Of a stretch of DNA of 35,829 nt, positions 33,938-35,829 are shown one piece after another. This stretch comes from Chloroflexi bacterium HGW-Chloroflexi-8. Lineage in GTDB: Bacteria; Chloroflexota; Anaerolineae; Anaerolineales; Anaerolineaceae. The first letter of the stretch is position 1, and the number at the start of each line of letters is the position of its first letter. The notes below the pieces were generated by a model. It had not been told where the DNA came from. It did not search any database and saw only the letters and a list, made by a program, of their open reading frames with translations. The position numbers and the translations under genes were made by a program. The stretch is from contig PHBS01000019.1 in NCBI GenBank assembly GCA_002841995.1, positions 1-35,829 of the forward strand, given 5' to 3'.

Positions 33938-35572
33938 TTAGATTCTTTTTCCATTCATCGGACAAACGCCGGTGGGACAAACTTTCAATTTGATGTGTGC
34001 TTCAACTTCAGCACGGAAATGGGTTAATATGTCTTTTACCGGAGTTCCGGATGTTTGCCCTAATCCACAATTTGATAATTCGTTCAGGTTATTACTTATT
34101 AAAATTAAATCTTCCAAATCTTGCATTGTTCCGGTTCCCTGCGAAATATTTTCCAAAATTGAATAGGCTCTCTCGTTACCAATTCGGCAGGGGTTGCATT
34201 TACTGCAACTTTCATTTCTAAAGAAATTTTGCAGAACTTTGGCAAGATCTACGACACAATTATTGTCATCACAAATTAACAAGGCACCAGAACCAAGAGC
34301 TACACCAGCTTTTTGAAATGAATCAAAGTCCATTGGGGTATCTTGTAAACTGGCTGGAATGATCGATCCACTAGAGCCGCCAGTTTGTGCCATTTTGAAT
34401 GTGGCATTATTCTTCACACCTTTTGCGTATATTGTAATGACCTCGCGCAGGGTTATTCCCATGGGCACTTCAATCAAACCTGTGACATTCACATTTCCCA
34501 GAATTGTATAAACTTTGGTTCCTGGGCTTGAAGGTGTTCCAAAGCTTCGATACCATTTTGCACCATTTCGGATAATTGCAGGAATATTGGCCAGGGTTTC
34601 AACATTATTAACCAAAGTCGGTTTACCAAAAAGGCCTACAGTAGTGGGATAAGGTGGACGTGATCTGGGTTCACCACGGCGACCTTCTATCGACTCAAGT
34701 AATGCAGTTTCTTCCCCACAAATATAAGCACCTGCACCGCTGTGAATATTTATTTTGAAATCAAAATCACTTCCAAAAATATTCTGCCCAAGTAATCCCA
34801 TTTCTTCAGCATCCTGGATTGCAATTTCCAGTCTTTGCCTTGCCAAGGCATATTCACCCCTAACATAAATATAACCTTCGTTGGCTCCGACTGCGTACCC
34901 AGCAATCATCATCGCTTCCAATATACTATTTGGGTCACCTTCCAGAATAAGTCTATCTTTAAAAGTGCCTGGTTCAGATTCATCTGCATTGCAAACGACA
35001 TACTTTTTATCATTTTTTACGCCTGCAACAAATCCCCATTTTGTACCGGTTGGAAATCCTGCCCCGCCACGCCCTTTCAGACCAGAGGATTTAATTTCAT
35101 CAATTACATCCTTAGGCGTCATTTCTGAGAGTACTTTTCCAATTGCTTGATAACCTTCATGGAGGATGTAATCTTCAATCTTTGTGGGATCGATGATGCC
35201 TGCTCGCTGAAGTACGATTCTTTGTTCAGCTGGCATGGTTCCTTTTCTCGCGTTTACCCAGGCAATTTTTCCTGTTAGTTCTTTTGCAGAGGCTTGTAAA
35301 GAGGTAGCAATCCTACCTTTATAAAGATGTTCTTCCACCAGGAAGTGTACATCTTCGTCTTTGACCGGTCCGTAAATAACGGCTTCCGGATAAACAATAA
35401 CAAGTGGTAAAGCATCATGTCTTCCAACATCGCCAACTTGTGTAATGCTTATTTCATCATCCAAACCATATGAGTGTATTTCAGTTTTCAAATTATCGTA
35501 AACTGATTGAGCGCCACGTTCCAGACTCAACGGATCGCTAGAAACTAAAACCATTGAACGAATGCTTTTCAT
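33938..35572 (-). CDS. hoxF: NADH-binding diaphorase subunit HoxF (NuoF-like)
   Basis: This 544-residue flavoprotein exchanges electrons between NAD(H) and the Fe-S chain. After an N-terminal thioredoxin-like [2Fe-2S]-type region (about 1-115) whose cysteines are absent, the FMN/NADH core begins at 'GLKGRGGAGFPTGTKW'. 'CNADESEPGTFKDR', 'YICGEETALLESIEG' and 'PTLVNNVETLANI' follow. The cluster N3 site is 'SCSKCNPCRIG' plus the Cys of 'LSNCGLG'. The C-terminus has a short 'CPTGVCPM' motif. Length fits HoxF/HydB-type subunits. AGGAG precedes the ATG, eleven bases after hoxE. Confidence 0.94.
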   Translation of the reverse strand: MKSIRSMVLVSSDPLSLERGAQSVYDNLKTEIHSYGLDDEISITQVGDVGRHDALPLVIVYPEAVIYGPVKDEDVHFLVEEHLYKGRIATSLQASAKELTGKIAWVNARKGTMPAEQRIVLQRAGIIDPTKIEDYILHEGYQAIGKVLSEMTPKDVIDEIKSSGLKGRGGAGFPTGTKWGFVAGVKNDKKYVVCNADESEPGTFKDRLILEGDPNSILEAMMIAGYAVGANEGYIYVRGEYALARQRLEIAIQDAEEMGLLGQNIFGSDFDFKINIHSGAGAYICGEETALLESIEGRRGEPRSRPPYPTTVGLFGKPTLVNNVETLANIPAIIRNGAKWYRSFGTPSSPGTKVYTILGNVNVTGLIEVPMGITLREVITIYAKGVKNNATFKMAQTGGSSGSIIPASLQDTPMDFDSFQKAGVALGSGALLICDDNNCVVDLAKVLQNFFRNESCSKCNPCRIGNERAYSILENISQGTGTMQDLEDLILISNNLNELSNCGLGQTSGTPVKDILTHFRAEVEAHIKLKVCPTGVCPMNGKRI

Positions 35573-35583
35573 GAAGGTTCTCC

Positions 35584-35829
35584 TCAGTCAGTATATTTCT
35601 GTAAAATGTCAGATATTTGCTCTGGTTTGACATTTCCATAAGCATCATCATCAATAACAATCACTGGCCCCACACCACAAAGTCCCAAGCAGCTGGTTGT
35701 GATTAATGACCATTTTCCATCTTCAGAAGTCTCACCAGATGCAAGACCTAATTCTGATTGCAATTTCTGCCAAACTTCACGCCCACCAACAACATGACAT
35801 GGAGCGCTTTCACAAAACTGAATTACATG
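35584..35829 (-). CDS. hoxE: NuoE-like diaphorase subunit HoxE (5' end outside window)
   Basis: The last 82 codons of a 24-kDa type subunit are visible. The thioredoxin-like [2Fe-2S] site is complete: 'CESAPCHVVGG' gives a Cys-x4-Cys pair and 'SCLGLCGVGP' a Cys-x3-Cys pair, as in NuoE/HoxE. The C-terminus reads 'DILQKYTD'. The gene runs off the right edge, and the operon promoter must lie beyond. It is followed after eleven bases by hoxF, the universal partner. Confidence 0.9.
   Translation of the reverse strand, partial: HVIQFCESAPCHVVGGREVWQKLQSELGLASGETSEDGKWSLITTSCLGLCGVGPVIVIDDDAYGNVKPEQISDILQKYTD

Overview
This window is a gene-dense, AT-rich bacterial chromosome segment. The gene content (Flp/Tad-type pilus genes, SucCD, type 2 IPP isomerase, a complete SUF system with SufR/SufU/SufT, a bacterial serine palmitoyltransferase-like enzyme, and a NAD-linked Hox-type [NiFe] hydrogenase with its Hyp set) fits an anaerobic or facultative member of the Chloroflexota, probably Anaerolineae-like. 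That placement is inferred from gene content and style. No rRNA or other phylogenetic marker is present, and I found no tRNA, CRISPR array, insertion sequence or phage module.

Layout: (1) 1-1463, minus strand: the 5' part of a CpaB/RcpC pilus assembly gene and a 48-residue Flp pilin, separated by a non-coding leader with attenuator-like structure and a sigma-54-like promoter match. (2) 1730-3361, plus: a helical protein of unknown function followed by a YdjI-type SPFH protein with an excisionase-like helix-turn-helix tail. (3) 3509-5514, plus: sucC-sucD. (4) 5563-5799, minus: acyl carrier protein. (5) 5961-8005, plus: fni and a polyprenyl diphosphate synthase, overlapping by 4 bases. (6) 8031-9321, minus: a TlpA-like thioredoxin overlapping an Lgt-family membrane protein that lacks key catalytic residues. 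(7) 9540-13843: rpiB, a ROK fructokinase, a serine palmitoyltransferase-like enzyme, an unknown four-helix membrane protein and a small methyltransferase. (8) 13906-21446: an SCP2 protein, then the SUF region. sufR-sufT run leftward and sufC-sufB-sufD-(95-residue protein)-sufS-sufU-Rieske run rightward from a shared promoter region. (9) 21463-35829, minus: one long co-directional block that reads, in transcription order, hoxE(partial)-hoxF-long hoxU/nuoG-like-hoxY-hoxH-protease-cNMP domain protein-hypA-hypB-hypF-hypC-hypD-hypE-methyltransferase-PIG-L deacetylase.

How the genes work together: the last block should build a complete NAD(H)-linked hydrogenase. HoxEF and the long HoxU-like subunit form the diaphorase side and HoxYH the hydrogenase side. 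HypA-F make and insert the NiFe(CN)2CO site, and the protease trims HoxH. That enzyme needs many Fe-S clusters, which the neighbouring SUF system can supply under SufR feedback control. The points most worth a second look are the SPFH-HTH fusion with its helical partner, the residue-depleted Lgt/TlpA pair, the small SH3-like protein inside the suf operon, the diaphorase subunit with a NuoG-like extension, the HTH-less cNMP protein between hox and hyp, and the cpaB leader.
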